Shown: one piece after another, positions 31,403 to 40,179 of the stretch
Layout of the letters: each line of letters begins with the position of its first letter
Numbering within the stretch: position 1 is the stretch's first letter
Assembly (NCBI RefSeq): GCF_004358695.1
Contig: NZ_SNAA01000001.1
Coordinates: 62,001 to 126,000 of the forward strand
Reading direction: 5' to 3'
DNA: 64,000 nt
Origin: Palleronia sediminis
Lineage (GTDB): Bacteria > Pseudomonadota > Alphaproteobacteria > Rhodobacterales > Rhodobacteraceae
Notes under the pieces: generated by a model
Told to the model about the DNA's origin: nothing
The model's database searches: none
The model's input: the letters and a program-made list of their open reading frames with translations, nothing else
Translations under genes and position numbers: made by a program

Positions 31403-32778
31403 GAGATATGCGCAAAAGTTGGTGATGCTTGATCAGGCGGCGATTTGAACGTGGCGGAGACCGTCGCGGAACTCAACCCCGTCGATGATTTCGGGCAGGC
31501 GGTTCCGGCCGTCGAGTTTGCGCCATTTTCCCTGCGCTGACATCATCAGCTTGAATGCCATGGCCAGCCCGGTCTTGCGGCTGAGGCAGCCCTTGGTGCG
31601 TTTCGTGCGATGCCGGACGGTGGCAAAGGTGCTTTCAATCGGGTTTGACGTGCGGATGTGCTTCCAGTGTTCGGCCGGATAGTCGTAGAAGGTCAGCAGC
31701 GCGTCCCGGTCCTTGACCAGCTTGGCCACCGGCTTGTTCCACTTCACGCCGTAGGTTTCGACGAAGAAATCGAAGGCGGCGTTCGCTTCGGCTTTCGTGT
31801 CGGCCTGCCAGATGTCGTGCAGGTGCGCCTTCGCCTTGGCTTGGATAGATTTCGGCAGCGCGTTCAGCACGTTCATGGTCTTGTGGACCCAGCACCGTTG
31901 TTCCCGCGTCGTAGCGAACACCTCGCGCAGCGCGGTCCAGAACCCCAATGCGCCATCACCGATGGCCAGTTTCGGGTCCTGTTTCAGGCCGCGGCGCTTG
32001 AGATCGAGCAGCACCTCGCGCCAGCTTTGGGTGCTTTCACGGAAGCCGTCGGTCATGGCCAGCAACTCCTTGCGGCCGTATTCATCCGCCCCGACGATCA
32101 CCAGAACACATTGTTTTTCCTCAGCCATGCGCGGTTTGAAATAGACGCCATCGGCCCAGATGTAGAGGAACCGCCGCGTGCCAAGGTCGCGTTTCTGCCA
32201 AGCCTCGTAGTCTGCCCACCAGTCGGCCTTCAGCCGCGTGACGGTCTTGGCCGATAACCCCTTGGCATTCGGACCCAGCAGCGCCCCCAACGCCTCGGTA
32301 AAATCGCCTGTGGACACGCCCTTGAGGTAGAGCCACGGCAGCAACTCCTCGACCGATTTCGCCTTGCGCAGATAGCGCGGCAGGATGCTGGGCGTGAAGG
32401 TAATCTTGTCTTCGCCTGGCTTGCGGTCCCGCACGCGCGGCACCTTCACGGGCACCGGACCAATGCCGGTCATCACCTCGCGTTCGGGTAAGTGACCATG
32501 GCGCACCAGGCGTGCCCGACCGTCCTCGAGCTTGTCCCCGGAAAAGGCGTTCATGAGCGCGGCCAGCTCCGCGTGGATCGCCTGTTCGATCAGCTTGCGC
32601 GCTCCATCGCGCAGGACCTCGGTGAATGGGTCGGAGCCAAATCCTGATGGATCGGGCAGTTCAGTGATGGTATTCTCTGGCATGTGGCATATCCCTTTCT
32701 CGGCTGAGAATTGACGGCGTCTGAACACCGCCATGATATGCCGCCCCTCAGGGCATCACCAACTTTCGCGCGTTTCTC
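31403..32778 (-). mobile_element. IS256-family insertion sequence, 1376 bp
   Basis: The ends begin GAGATATGCGCAAAAGTTGG (left) and, inverted, GAGAAACGCGCGAAAGTTGG (right), an imperfect terminal inverted repeat that continues through TGATGC. It is flanked by a perfect 9-bp target duplication AACAGATTG at 31394-31402 and 32779-32787. It carries one full-length transposase gene. The perfect duplication and open frame point to a recent insertion. Confidence 0.93.
31433..32683 (-). CDS. IS256-family transposase (mutator type, DDE)
   Basis: From the ATG at 32683 (MPENTITELPDPSGFGSDPF), 416 residues. DDE residues: Asp in LYIWADGVYFKPR, Asp in LAIGDGALGFWTAL and Glu in TSNPIESTFATVRHRT. The C(2)H-like QRCWVHKTMNVLNALPK of mutator transposases lies between the second Asp and the Glu. 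The frame is uninterrupted, so it may be functional. It cuts and pastes or copies the element using the 25-bp inverted ends. Confidence 0.95.
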   Translation of the reverse strand: MPENTITELPDPSGFGSDPFTEVLRDGARKLIEQAIHAELAALMNAFSGDKLEDGRARLVRHGHLPEREVMTGIGPVPVKVPRVRDRKPGEDKITFTPSILPRYLRKAKSVEELLPWLYLKGVSTGDFTEALGALLGPNAKGLSAKTVTRLKADWWADYEAWQKRDLGTRRFLYIWADGVYFKPRMAEEKQCVLVIVGADEYGRKELLAMTDGFRESTQSWREVLLDLKRRGLKQDPKLAIGDGALGFWTALREVFATTREQRCWVHKTMNVLNALPKSIQAKAKAHLHDIWQADTKAEANAAFDFFVETYGVKWNKPVAKLVKDRDALLTFYDYPAEHWKHIRTSNPIESTFATVRHRTKRTKGCLSRKTGLAMAFKLMMSAQGKWRKLDGRNRLPEIIDGVEFRDGLRHVQIAA

Positions 32779-33671
32779 AACAGATTGCCAGGGCATTACT
32801 GTCGTATGACCTGTCTCAGGTTGAGTATTACGAGATCAGGACCAAAAACATGGTCGGGCGTGTTCTGACCAATAATCAGATCGTTGAACCGATCAAGGAT
32901 GGCGTCAGAACGATCGGATATCGGCTTCTGGAAGCCGAACTCACTGCGGGAGAAACAGAGCAACTGATTGCAGCATGTGATGCAAAAATTGCGGAATATA
33001 TTGAACGCCGCGGCGGCGTTATCTGGCAGCACCGAACAAATGCGAATGGCTATATCCCAGGGTCCGTTCGCTATGAAGTTCTGAAGCGGGCCAGATTTCG
33101 GTGCGAACTTTGCGGCGCTTCTGCGGAGAAGATCGCCTTGCACGTCGATCACATCGTTCCGCGCAACAAGGGAGGCCTGGACGAGCTGAGCAACTTCCAG
33201 GCTCTGTGCATCACGTGCAATACCAACAAACGGGATACCGACGATACCGATTTCAGAAACATGGCCGAGCAATACGCGGAACGTCAAAGCGGATGTCTTT
33301 TCTGCGAAATCCCAACCGATCGCATCATTGCTGAAAACGAGCTTTGTTATGCAATCCGGGACGGATTTCCGGTTACGGACCTCCACACGCTAGTGGTCCC
33401 GAAGCGACATGTCGCCGATTACTTCGATCTGTATCAGCCAGAGCGGAACGCGATCGACCAGCTCTTGAAGGAGCAAAGGGCGAAAATCCTCTCAGGCGAT
33501 CATACGGTTTCGGGATTCAACGTCGGGATTAATTCCGGTGAGTCTGCTGGTCAGACGATTTTTCATTGCCATATCCACCTGATCCCGAGACGGGACGGTG
33601 ATGTGAAAGAGCCCCGAGGAGGTGTTCGCGGTGTCATTCCTGGCAAGCAGTCGTACTAGCGGTCAGGTTCA

Positions 33672-34403
33672 ATGATCGAATTCCGCTCCCTCGCTGATGA
33701 TGAACCTGCCTTGAGCTTCTCGCCCCTCTTGCGCGGGGTTTTGAAAACCTACGCTTACGTCCACGAGCATGGTTCCATCGGCCTCACCCCCTCAAAAGCC
33801 TTCAAGCGCAATTTCGTTCACTGGGCCGCAGCCGCGTTCGACTGGCCCGGGTACACAGAGGACGATCTCTTCGCCGTCAACAAAGTGCTCAACGAACATG
33901 ACTTCATGCCGCTTGGAGATATTCACTTCCTGCTGACCAGCCTGAAAATGGGTCGGCACTATAAGGGGGATTTCAAGCTGACGAAGTCAGGGTCGGACTT
34001 GGCACATCAACCCGGCCGTCTATTTGGGATTTTAACGCCGTTCTACCTCTTTGAAATCGATCATTCGAGTTGGTCACGGACCCCGAGAGAACCGGTTCCA
34101 GGAAACTGGAACATCTTCCTCAACGTCCTCAATGTCGAGACGGAGGACGGCGCAGCGGGCCAGCATCTGCGACAGATCTTGTTTGGCGAACCCGACTCCA
34201 GCCCTTTTCCACGCTACGATGAGATGATGGGCAGCCTTTACACTCAGGTTCTGCGCCCGCTCGTCTGGACCGGTCTGATTCAGGAAACACGCCCTGGGAA
34301 ATCCTTTCGGTCGCAGGAAAGCGTGTTCACCAAAACCCCTCTTTGGAAGGCCGCGCTTAAACTCGAGACGGATTCGATGGTCCAACCCGCGACACGGCAC
34401 TGA
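33672..34403 (+). CDS. conserved protein of unknown function, operon partner of the HNH-HIT gene
   Basis: A 243-residue protein starting 12 bp after the HNH-HIT stop, so the two probably share a transcript. The first 120 residues are helical and winged-helix-like (LLRGVLKTYAYVHEHGSIGL, DLFAVNKVLNEHDFMPLGDI, GDFKLTKSGSDLAHQPGRLF). The second half contains WNIFLNVLNVETEDGAAGQH and a final LRPLVWTGLIQETRPGK. I do not recognise a named family. With its partner split by the IS, its expression now depends on read-through or a promoter in the IS. Confidence 0.65.
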   Translation: MIEFRSLADDEPALSFSPLLRGVLKTYAYVHEHGSIGLTPSKAFKRNFVHWAAAAFDWPGYTEDDLFAVNKVLNEHDFMPLGDIHFLLTSLKMGRHYKGDFKLTKSGSDLAHQPGRLFGILTPFYLFEIDHSSWSRTPREPVPGNWNIFLNVLNVETEDGAAGQHLRQILFGEPDSSPFPRYDEMMGSLYTQVLRPLVWTGLIQETRPGKSFRSQESVFTKTPLWKAALKLETDSMVQPATRH

Positions 34404-34529
34404 AAGGCCGCGCGACGCAAACCCGATCCAGCACGCGGCACCCCGAACCAGCCCCGCAACCCGTTGTTTTAACTTGAATACCAGCGCCGCCTGAAGCCCA
34501 GATAGGGCAACAACCCGAAAGGCGCTCCG

Positions 34530-34778
34530 ATGATTGATGAAATCTCAACCCCGGTTTCGGGGCCCAATCCGCTATGCCCCAACAAGATGTCTGCCCGGGC
34601 ACGCCTCGCCGAACTCGGCCGCATTCTAGCCGTCGGCGTCATTCGTCTGAACGCAGAAAATGCCAGGTCTTTATCTGACGAAGGCGGAGACAGTTTCGTG
34701 GACTTCTCGCCCCGAACGAGCGGTGGTCGTCGTGCAAAACGTATCCGCATCGGAGGAATTCATGAAGCATCACAATAA
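34530..34778 (+). CDS. small protein upstream of DUF2924, unknown function
   Basis: An 82-residue protein, MIDEISTPVSGPNPLCPNKM, with a helix SARARLAELGRILAVGVIRL and a basic C-terminus. It overlaps the DUF2924 start by 17 bp. Such short genes often precede the DUF2924-recombinase pair. It could be an accessory DNA-binding protein for the recombinase; no motif proves it. Confidence 0.6.
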   Translation: MIDEISTPVSGPNPLCPNKMSARARLAELGRILAVGVIRLNAENARSLSDEGGDSFVDFSPRTSGGRRAKRIRIGGIHEASQ

Positions 34779-35262
34779 GATATCACCTGCAAAGCCTGGG
34801 CAGGACGGAGCAGTGGATCAAACAGTCCTGGCCCGCCTGGCTGCGCTTAAGGCCATGTCGGTCAGGGATCTGAAAGCCGAATGGGAAAAGCTCATCGGCA
34901 CCGCCGCGCCGAACAATAGCCGGACCTTTTTGGAAATTCGCATCGCTTATCGCATCCAGGAACTGACCTACGGCGGTCCCGACCGGCAAACCCGGCGCAT
35001 GCTTGATTTGCTGGCCGATGAAGTAGAGGGAGTTGCCCGGAGGAAGAAGCAGATTGCCGACCCGCGCAATCCTGTGGTGGGCACCAGACTGATCCGGGAA
35101 TGGGACGGGGTCGAGCATACGGTGATCGTCCTCAAGGACGGTTTTGACTGGCAGGGCCAGAAATACAAATCGCTCTCGGCCGTGGCCCGTGCCATCACCG
35201 GAACGCGCTGGAATGGCTATCGCTTCTTCGGCCTCCGTGAACGCAAGCGGGAGCAGGCATGA
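34762..35262 (+). CDS. DUF2924 protein, recombinase partner
   Basis: From the ATG at 34762, with GGAGG five bases upstream, 166 residues. The DUF2924 pattern is visible: VLARLAALKAMSVRDLKAEW, NNSRTFLEIRIAYRIQELTY, GTRLIREWDGVEHTVIVLKD and SLSAVARAITGTRWNGYRFF. DUF2924 genes almost always precede a large serine recombinase in alphaproteobacterial prophages, and the two overlap here by 4 bp. The C-terminal half is thought to bind DNA; a role in site choice or control of the recombinase is inferred. Confidence 0.9.
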   Translation: MKHHNKISPAKPGQDGAVDQTVLARLAALKAMSVRDLKAEWEKLIGTAAPNNSRTFLEIRIAYRIQELTYGGPDRQTRRMLDLLADEVEGVARRKKQIADPRNPVVGTRLIREWDGVEHTVIVLKDGFDWQGQKYKSLSAVARAITGTRWNGYRFFGLRERKREQA

Positions 35263-36587
35263 TGGATCGCACGACCCGCCCTGCCCGCCGCCTGCGCTGC
35301 GCAATCTACACCCGCAAGTCGAGCGAGGAAGGGCTCGACATGGAGTTCAACAGCCTCGATGCCCAGCGGGAGGCATGCGAGGCCTATATCGCCAGCCAGC
35401 GCTCCGAGGGTTGGGTTGCGACCCGCGACCGTTATGACGACGGCGGCTTTTCCGGTGGCAATCTCGAGCGTCCGGGTCTCAAGCAGCTTATGGCCGACAT
35501 CGACGACGGGTTGATCGACGTGGTGGTGGTTTACAAGATCGATCGCCTCAGCCGCTCGCTGATGGACTTTTCCAAGTTGGTCGAGATCTTTGACCGCAAC
35601 GGCGTCACCTTCGTTTCGGTCACGCAGTCGTTCAACACCACGACCTCGATGGGGCGGCTGACGCTGAACATCCTGCTCAGTTTCGCCCAGTTCGAACGCG
35701 AGGTGATCGGCGAGCGCATCCGCGACAAGGTAGCCGCGTCCCGCAAGCGCGGGATCTGGATGGGCGGCTACGTGCCGCTCGGCTACGATGTGCAGGATCG
35801 CAAGTTGACGGTCAACGACGCCGAGGCCGCATCGGTCCGCCGCATCTTCGAGCGGTTCGTCGAACTCGGGTCCGCCACGGTTCTGGCGCGCGAACTCCGC
35901 CGCGACGGGTTCCGCAACAAGCAGGGAACGCTGATCGACAAGGGGTACCTCTATCGGCTTCTGAACAACCGTGTTTATCGCGGTGAGGCCGTCCACAAGG
36001 GCAAAGCCTATCCCGGCGAACACGACGCCATCATCGAGAACGACCTCTGGGATCGCGCCCACGCCATCATGAAGGAAAGCCCGCGCAAACGTGCCAACAA
36101 CAGCCGGTCGCAGACACCTGCGCTATTGAAGGGCCTGATATTCAGCGACACCGGCGCCGCCATGACCCCCACCAGCACCCGGAAAGGTGCAAAGCTCTAT
36201 CGTTACTATGTGTCGATGGACGCGATCAATAACCGCGAGACCGGCGGTGAGACCGCTCCGATGCGGCTGGCTGCCGGAATGGTCGAGGACGCGGTCGTGA
36301 CGGAGGTCCGGCGCATTCTCCAGACGCCGGAGGTCGTGACGCAGGTGATTGCCGCCCTGAAGGTCAAAAAGTGCGCTGTTTCTGAGGCGGACGCCATCGC
36401 GGCATTGCATGAGTTCAGCGCGCTTTGGGCGCAGCTGTTCCCGGCCGAGCAGGCACGGATCATCCAGCTTCTTGTCCGGCGCGTTTCCGTCACCGCCGCG
36501 GGGCTCGAGGTCGACATCCGACGCGAGGGGATCGCGGGGGTCGTCCGCGAGATGGTTGCACCGCGCAATCTGGAGGCGGCGGAATGA
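35259..36587 (+). CDS. large serine recombinase (site-specific integrase)
   Basis: A 442-residue protein. Resolvase domain: AIYTRKSSEEGLDMEFNSLD with the nucleophile Ser21 (or Ser22), YDDGGFSGGNLERPGL, VVVYKIDRLSRSLMDF, and FAQFEREVIGERIRDKV. Recombinase domain: RKRGIWMGGYVPLGYDV to AIIENDLWDRAHAIM. The zinc-ribbon position reads LIFSDTGAAMTPTSTRKG: the usual cysteines are replaced, so this subfamily has no metal there. It probably integrates and excises the prophage. Flanked by DUF2924 (ATGA overlap) and an HTH gene (4-bp overlap). Confidence 0.93.
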   Translation: MMDRTTRPARRLRCAIYTRKSSEEGLDMEFNSLDAQREACEAYIASQRSEGWVATRDRYDDGGFSGGNLERPGLKQLMADIDDGLIDVVVVYKIDRLSRSLMDFSKLVEIFDRNGVTFVSVTQSFNTTTSMGRLTLNILLSFAQFEREVIGERIRDKVAASRKRGIWMGGYVPLGYDVQDRKLTVNDAEAASVRRIFERFVELGSATVLARELRRDGFRNKQGTLIDKGYLYRLLNNRVYRGEAVHKGKAYPGEHDAIIENDLWDRAHAIMKESPRKRANNSRSQTPALLKGLIFSDTGAAMTPTSTRKGAKLYRYYVSMDAINNRETGGETAPMRLAAGMVEDAVVTEVRRILQTPEVVTQVIAALKVKKCAVSEADAIAALHEFSALWAQLFPAEQARIIQLLVRRVSVTAAGLEVDIRREGIAGVVREMVAPRNLEAAE

Positions 36588-36979
36588 CCAAGCCTGACGA
36601 TACGATCCGCATCCTGATCCCGTTGAAGGTCCGCAAGAAGAACGGTCGGCCAAAAATCCTGCCGCCCGCCGACTATCTGCCCAGCGAAGACCAGGCGCAG
36701 GACCCACATGTCCTCCGCGCCATCGGCCGTGCATGGGGCTGGCGGCGGCGCATGGAGGCTGGCGAGTTCAGCACGATCCAGGAACTCGCCGAGGCCGTCG
36801 GGTTGGCTGAGCGACACGTGAGCCGCCAGTTGCGGCTCGCTTATCTCGCCCCGGAGGTGCTGAAGCGGTTGACCTGCGGGCGCGAACCATCGGCGGTCAG
36901 CCTGTATGATCTGGGCTTCCTCGCTGGGGCAGCGTGGGGGGAACAAATTAGACAGGCACTCGACGAGGCTACATCCTGA
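36584..36979 (+). CDS. recombinase-associated helix-turn-helix protein
   Basis: A 131-residue protein from the ATG at 36584, overlapping the recombinase stop by 4 bp. N-terminus: IRILIPLKVRKKNGRPKILP. The middle contains a helix-turn-helix TIQELAEAVGLAERHVSRQL and the rest is helical. Genes of this type follow serine recombinases in these islands and are probably recombination accessory or control factors. The 224 bp after it (36980-37203) show no gene and would be a reasonable place to look for an attachment site. Confidence 0.8.
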   Translation: MTKPDDTIRILIPLKVRKKNGRPKILPPADYLPSEDQAQDPHVLRAIGRAWGWRRRMEAGEFSTIQELAEAVGLAERHVSRQLRLAYLAPEVLKRLTCGREPSAVSLYDLGFLAGAAWGEQIRQALDEATS

Positions 36980-37203
36980 ACGTCGTGTTCGGCCCTGACC
37001 GGCCATTCATCGAGGACGCTTTTGCTGCCTCGCAGCGTCACCGAAGCGGTCGTACAGACGCGACCCTGCAGCCGCGGAAAAGTTGGCCGGCAGCAATGCA
37101 GGGCAAGCCAATCGGGACAGATGCCTTTTCTGCGCAATGGATTGATAGCACAATGGGGCCACTATTCGTCCTGTCAGGGTGGGTCATCGCCGCAGTAGTG
37201 ATT

Positions 37204-38565
37204 TCACCCGCTCACGCAAAAAAGGTTTCCGCTGGCAAGATTCCTGACGCAGCTCTTACCCTCCGGCCCGTGGCGGATCTCGCCAGAGCCGCCATTGATC
37301 CTGGCCGTCGTATGGGTCTCACCGTATGCCGCCCCATCGATGTCGATGACTGTTCTCGAGCCGGATGACCACGTGAAAACGTGTCTTGCCATCGGATTTC
37401 CGGCGTCCTGCAATAACACGACGGCCTGCAGACAAGGCTGAGAGTCCGTAATGCCTCCGGACTGGTCGAAGGTCTCGCAAGTCGCGATCCTTCGTGCATC
37501 GGCGTTGAAGGCATCAGGTAAGCCGAGGGACTGAAGGCGCGTTTTCGGATGTAGCCGAGAAAGTGGCGAGAAATGCCGCATACCGTATTTTTCGCCGCAG
37601 CGACCAACTTGGGTATCGGTGGCTTCATCATTGCCACAAACCGCAACTTGTTCTCCCGACAGCCTGACACGGCATCCGACACTGGAATAGCCGGCGCGCA
37701 AGCTGGCAACACCGGCAGTGCCATCATTGCTGATATCGCCAGCACTCGAAATTTCTTGAATGCTGTAACTATTCAACGGCTGAAGTCGAAAGACTGCATC
37801 TCCAAGGGCGCCATCGATGCCATTAAGCACAGAAGTCAGAGATATCCGGTTGGCCAACGCGTTTTCGCAGGCGTAGTGCAACTGATTCCAAGTCTGATTG
37901 GCGCTGGCGGGAACGCCGTCGATTTCAATGCGCCAACGCAAAGCTTCCTCCACAGTCGATACGTAAAACATGCCGTCACCAGGCGTTCCGGTGATGAACT
38001 TGAAGAGATCAGGCTCAATCATCTGGGCCGTTCCCCAAGGCTCCCGACGGTTCGCGACTTCCAGAATTCCAAAAACCGTCTCCATCCCTAGCGCATAAAT
38101 GCTGGCCAGATCATCTGAGGTATAGAGCCGGGCCTCGTCAGGCTTCAGATATGGGCGATGAAACCCAAGTTTCGACGTGTAGTGCATTCGTCGGCTCAAT
38201 CCCGCGACCTCACCACCGCGGTAGTTGCCCATCATGAACATGATGGCGCAAATTGAGGAGCACTCACGGTCGGCGCGGATACGGGTACTGATACCATTCT
38301 CGAGAATGAACTTTGCCATGTTCATGCCCTCGATCATGTTGCCGCCTGGGCTATCGAGACACAGCACAGAAGCGCTCGTGCTCTCCCCGTTATCGACAAT
38401 CAAATGATCTGAAAGCCCTGCGAGTGCCTCGGCATCCCCCTTCCGGATCTCACCAGTAATCTGCACCCGGCATTCCTGGTCATCCGATCTCTGGATTTCG
38501 GCTCCTTGCACCGGAGGTGCTAAGAGGATCGTCAGTGCCGCGAAGGCAGCGAGGCGTTTGAACAT
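37204..38565 (-). CDS. secreted ClpP/crotonase-fold serine protease-like protein
   Basis: A 453-residue protein with a Sec signal peptide (MFKRLAAFAALTILLAPPVQG, cleavage near AEI). The ClpP-like domain shows an oxyanion loop LDSPGGNMIEGMNMAKFI, the nucleophile region RADRECSSICAIMFMMG and a His in SKLGFHRPYLKPDE, in the same order as ClpP/SppA-like COG3904 proteins. The C-terminal half (from about 260) has many cysteines and no recognised domain. It is expected to act in the periplasm, perhaps in envelope quality control. It is head-to-head with a second protein of the same type. Confidence 0.8.
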   Translation of the reverse strand: MFKRLAAFAALTILLAPPVQGAEIQRSDDQECRVQITGEIRKGDAEALAGLSDHLIVDNGESTSASVLCLDSPGGNMIEGMNMAKFILENGISTRIRADRECSSICAIMFMMGNYRGGEVAGLSRRMHYTSKLGFHRPYLKPDEARLYTSDDLASIYALGMETVFGILEVANRREPWGTAQMIEPDLFKFITGTPGDGMFYVSTVEEALRWRIEIDGVPASANQTWNQLHYACENALANRISLTSVLNGIDGALGDAVFRLQPLNSYSIQEISSAGDISNDGTAGVASLRAGYSSVGCRVRLSGEQVAVCGNDEATDTQVGRCGEKYGMRHFSPLSRLHPKTRLQSLGLPDAFNADARRIATCETFDQSGGITDSQPCLQAVVLLQDAGNPMARHVFTWSSGSRTVIDIDGAAYGETHTTARINGGSGEIRHGPEGKSCVRNLASGNLFCVSG

Positions 38566-38719
38566 GTGGAAGATCCCGGATTGCGAACTTCAGATGGTTC
38601 CACTTACGTGAGGCGATTGCAATCAGCTCTAACGTTCCGGAGTCGGTGCCTTGACCTTTCGCTGCACCGCATGATCTTTTGCCATTGTGCCAGATGGTTT
38701 GAACGTCCAAGGTTTTCAA

Positions 38720-39985
38720 ATGCTCCGATTGCTATGCGTGTTGCTTCTCCTAATGGCGAAGGCGGGATCGGCCATGAGCATCGAGACGGAGATCCAAGAT
38801 CTGCGACCCATTCTCGATCCTAATCTCTATGTCACGCTGTCAGGGCCCATCGAAGACGGTGACGCGGATCGGTTGCGCGACGTGCTTTCGCACTATGACA
38901 GCCATGACCTTCGCGAGATATTCGTGTTTTTCGACAGTCCCGGCGGCAGTCTCTACGAGGGGTTGCGCATTGCAAGGGTCTTGGGAAGCCGAAGTGAAAT
39001 CGTCATTTCGCAGGTCGGCACGGATGAGAACCCAAATGCGGAATGCGCCTCCGCCTGCGTCCTGGCCTTCATCGGAGCCGATCTGCGGTACCTCGCTGCG
39101 AATGGGAGGCTTGGTGTCCACCAGTTCTCCCATTCCGGGGAGGGGCTTGATACGGGAGAGGGGATAGACATCGCCCAGAGGTTCGCGGCCGAGATCGTCG
39201 CGCTGCTGAAGCGCCAGAGGGTCAGCAGCACCCTCTTCGCCGAGATGTCGAATACGCCGCCCAATGCGATCACCTGGCTGTCTTCCGACAAGCTCGAACG
39301 CTGGCGGGTCGTCACCGGGCCTGTCTACGAGGACCGCATGGAATACCGAAACCTCAACGGCAAGGTCGCCCTCTACATGTTCCACGAGTCCCTCTACGGG
39401 ACCAATGAGATGACCCTGTTCTGCGACGACGGTCTGATCGCCTATGCCATTCTGGATGAACCGCCAGTTGCCGCCGTCGGCACCTTTTCCTTCGTCGTCG
39501 ATGGTAGCGACAACCGCATCGACAGCTACGAGATCCTGAACCGGGACAATGGACGGACTCGCGTATTCATGCGCATCCCTCCACAGGTAAAGGCACGCCT
39601 GGCACGGGCCACGACCATCGGCGCGCGGGTGTACACTCCGGCCGGAACCACTTTCTGGGGCTTCGAGCAGGACATACGTGACCAGAAGGTCGCTGAAATT
39701 GCTGCGAGCTGTCCGGGAATCTATCGCGCACCAGAACAGCCGGCAACACCGGCGCGAACCGCTAAGACTTCGCAAATGACGATCCTGCCCTCGACGGATT
39801 TCTCAGGCTACGATCTGACAAAGAGGGGACACCGCGGCGTCAGCTTCGAAGAGTGTCAGGCGATTTGCGTGAGCGACCGGCTTTGCCAAGCGATTTCCTA
39901 TGTTCCGGCCAAGCAATGGTGCTGGCCAAAACTGGGCCTTGGCCAGCGGATCACTACTCCGGACGTCGTCAGTGCCGTAAGGTAA
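38720..39985 (+). CDS. secreted ClpP-like serine protease with C-terminal PAN/Apple domain
   Basis: From the ATG at 38720, giving a clear signal peptide (MLRLLCVLLLLMAKAGSA) and 421 residues. The ClpP-like part has VFFDSPGGSLYEGLRIARVL, NAECASACVLAFIGADL (nucleophile Ser) and GRLGVHQFSHSGEG (His). The last 60 residues form a PAN-like module: FSGYDLTKRGHRGVSFEECQ, AICVSDRLCQAISYVP and KQWCWPKLGLG with paired cysteines. PAN modules bind protein or carbohydrate, so substrate capture is likely. Divergent from its relative (154-bp gap), suggesting shared control. Confidence 0.82.
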   Translation: MLRLLCVLLLLMAKAGSAMSIETEIQDLRPILDPNLYVTLSGPIEDGDADRLRDVLSHYDSHDLREIFVFFDSPGGSLYEGLRIARVLGSRSEIVISQVGTDENPNAECASACVLAFIGADLRYLAANGRLGVHQFSHSGEGLDTGEGIDIAQRFAAEIVALLKRQRVSSTLFAEMSNTPPNAITWLSSDKLERWRVVTGPVYEDRMEYRNLNGKVALYMFHESLYGTNEMTLFCDDGLIAYAILDEPPVAAVGTFSFVVDGSDNRIDSYEILNRDNGRTRVFMRIPPQVKARLARATTIGARVYTPAGTTFWGFEQDIRDQKVAEIAASCPGIYRAPEQPATPARTAKTSQMTILPSTDFSGYDLTKRGHRGVSFEECQAICVSDRLCQAISYVPAKQWCWPKLGLGQRITTPDVVSAVR

Positions 39986-40179
39986 GTACGACGGTCCGAA
40001 CGGTGGCCCGGATCAACAGGTGAGACAATCAGCGTTCCACAGATATCCATGAACCGAACATAGTTGACGCAAACGGCCCAGAGCTGCCGTTCGACATCTT
40101 GCTGCCATGCTGCGGCGGCATCCCGCAGTGCCGACATTCGCTGCAACTGCATCAACACAAGCCAATGTGGATCAACCAT
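39898..40179 (-). CDS. possible 93-aa protein downstream of the NACHT gene (uncertain)
   Basis: The ATG at 40179 overlaps the NACHT stop by 8 bp, a coupling-like arrangement. The product starts MVDPHWLVLMQLQRMSALRD and is helical in the first half. The last third is antisense to the end of the PAN-protease gene (88-bp overlap) and looks like shadow translation. It may be the third gene of the NYN-NACHT operon or a chance frame. Confidence 0.3.
   Translation of the reverse strand: MVDPHWLVLMQLQRMSALRDAAAAWQQDVERQLWAVCVNYVRFMDICGTLIVSPVDPGHRSDRRTYLTALTTSGVVIRWPRPSFGQHHCLAGT

Larger units (their letters stand above)
31282..33659 (+). pseudogene. HNH-HIT fusion protein gene, split by an IS256 element
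   Basis: The 5' part (31282-31401) encodes MHPESLLNFITQRMRMSHIY to VEQI; after the IS and one copy of the target duplication the frame continues ARALLSYDLSQVEYYEIRTK to the stop at 33659. Removing 31403-32778 and one 9-bp repeat gives 330 codons in frame. The N-terminal ~40 residues look like a winged helix. HNH: RFRCELCGAS, LHVDHIVPRNKGG, ALCITCNTNKR. HIT: DLHTLVVPKRHVADY and the His triad FHCHIHLIPRR near the C-terminus. A HIT nucleotide-hydrolase fold on a nuclease is unusual. The downstream part still has both domains but no obvious native start. Confidence 0.88.
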
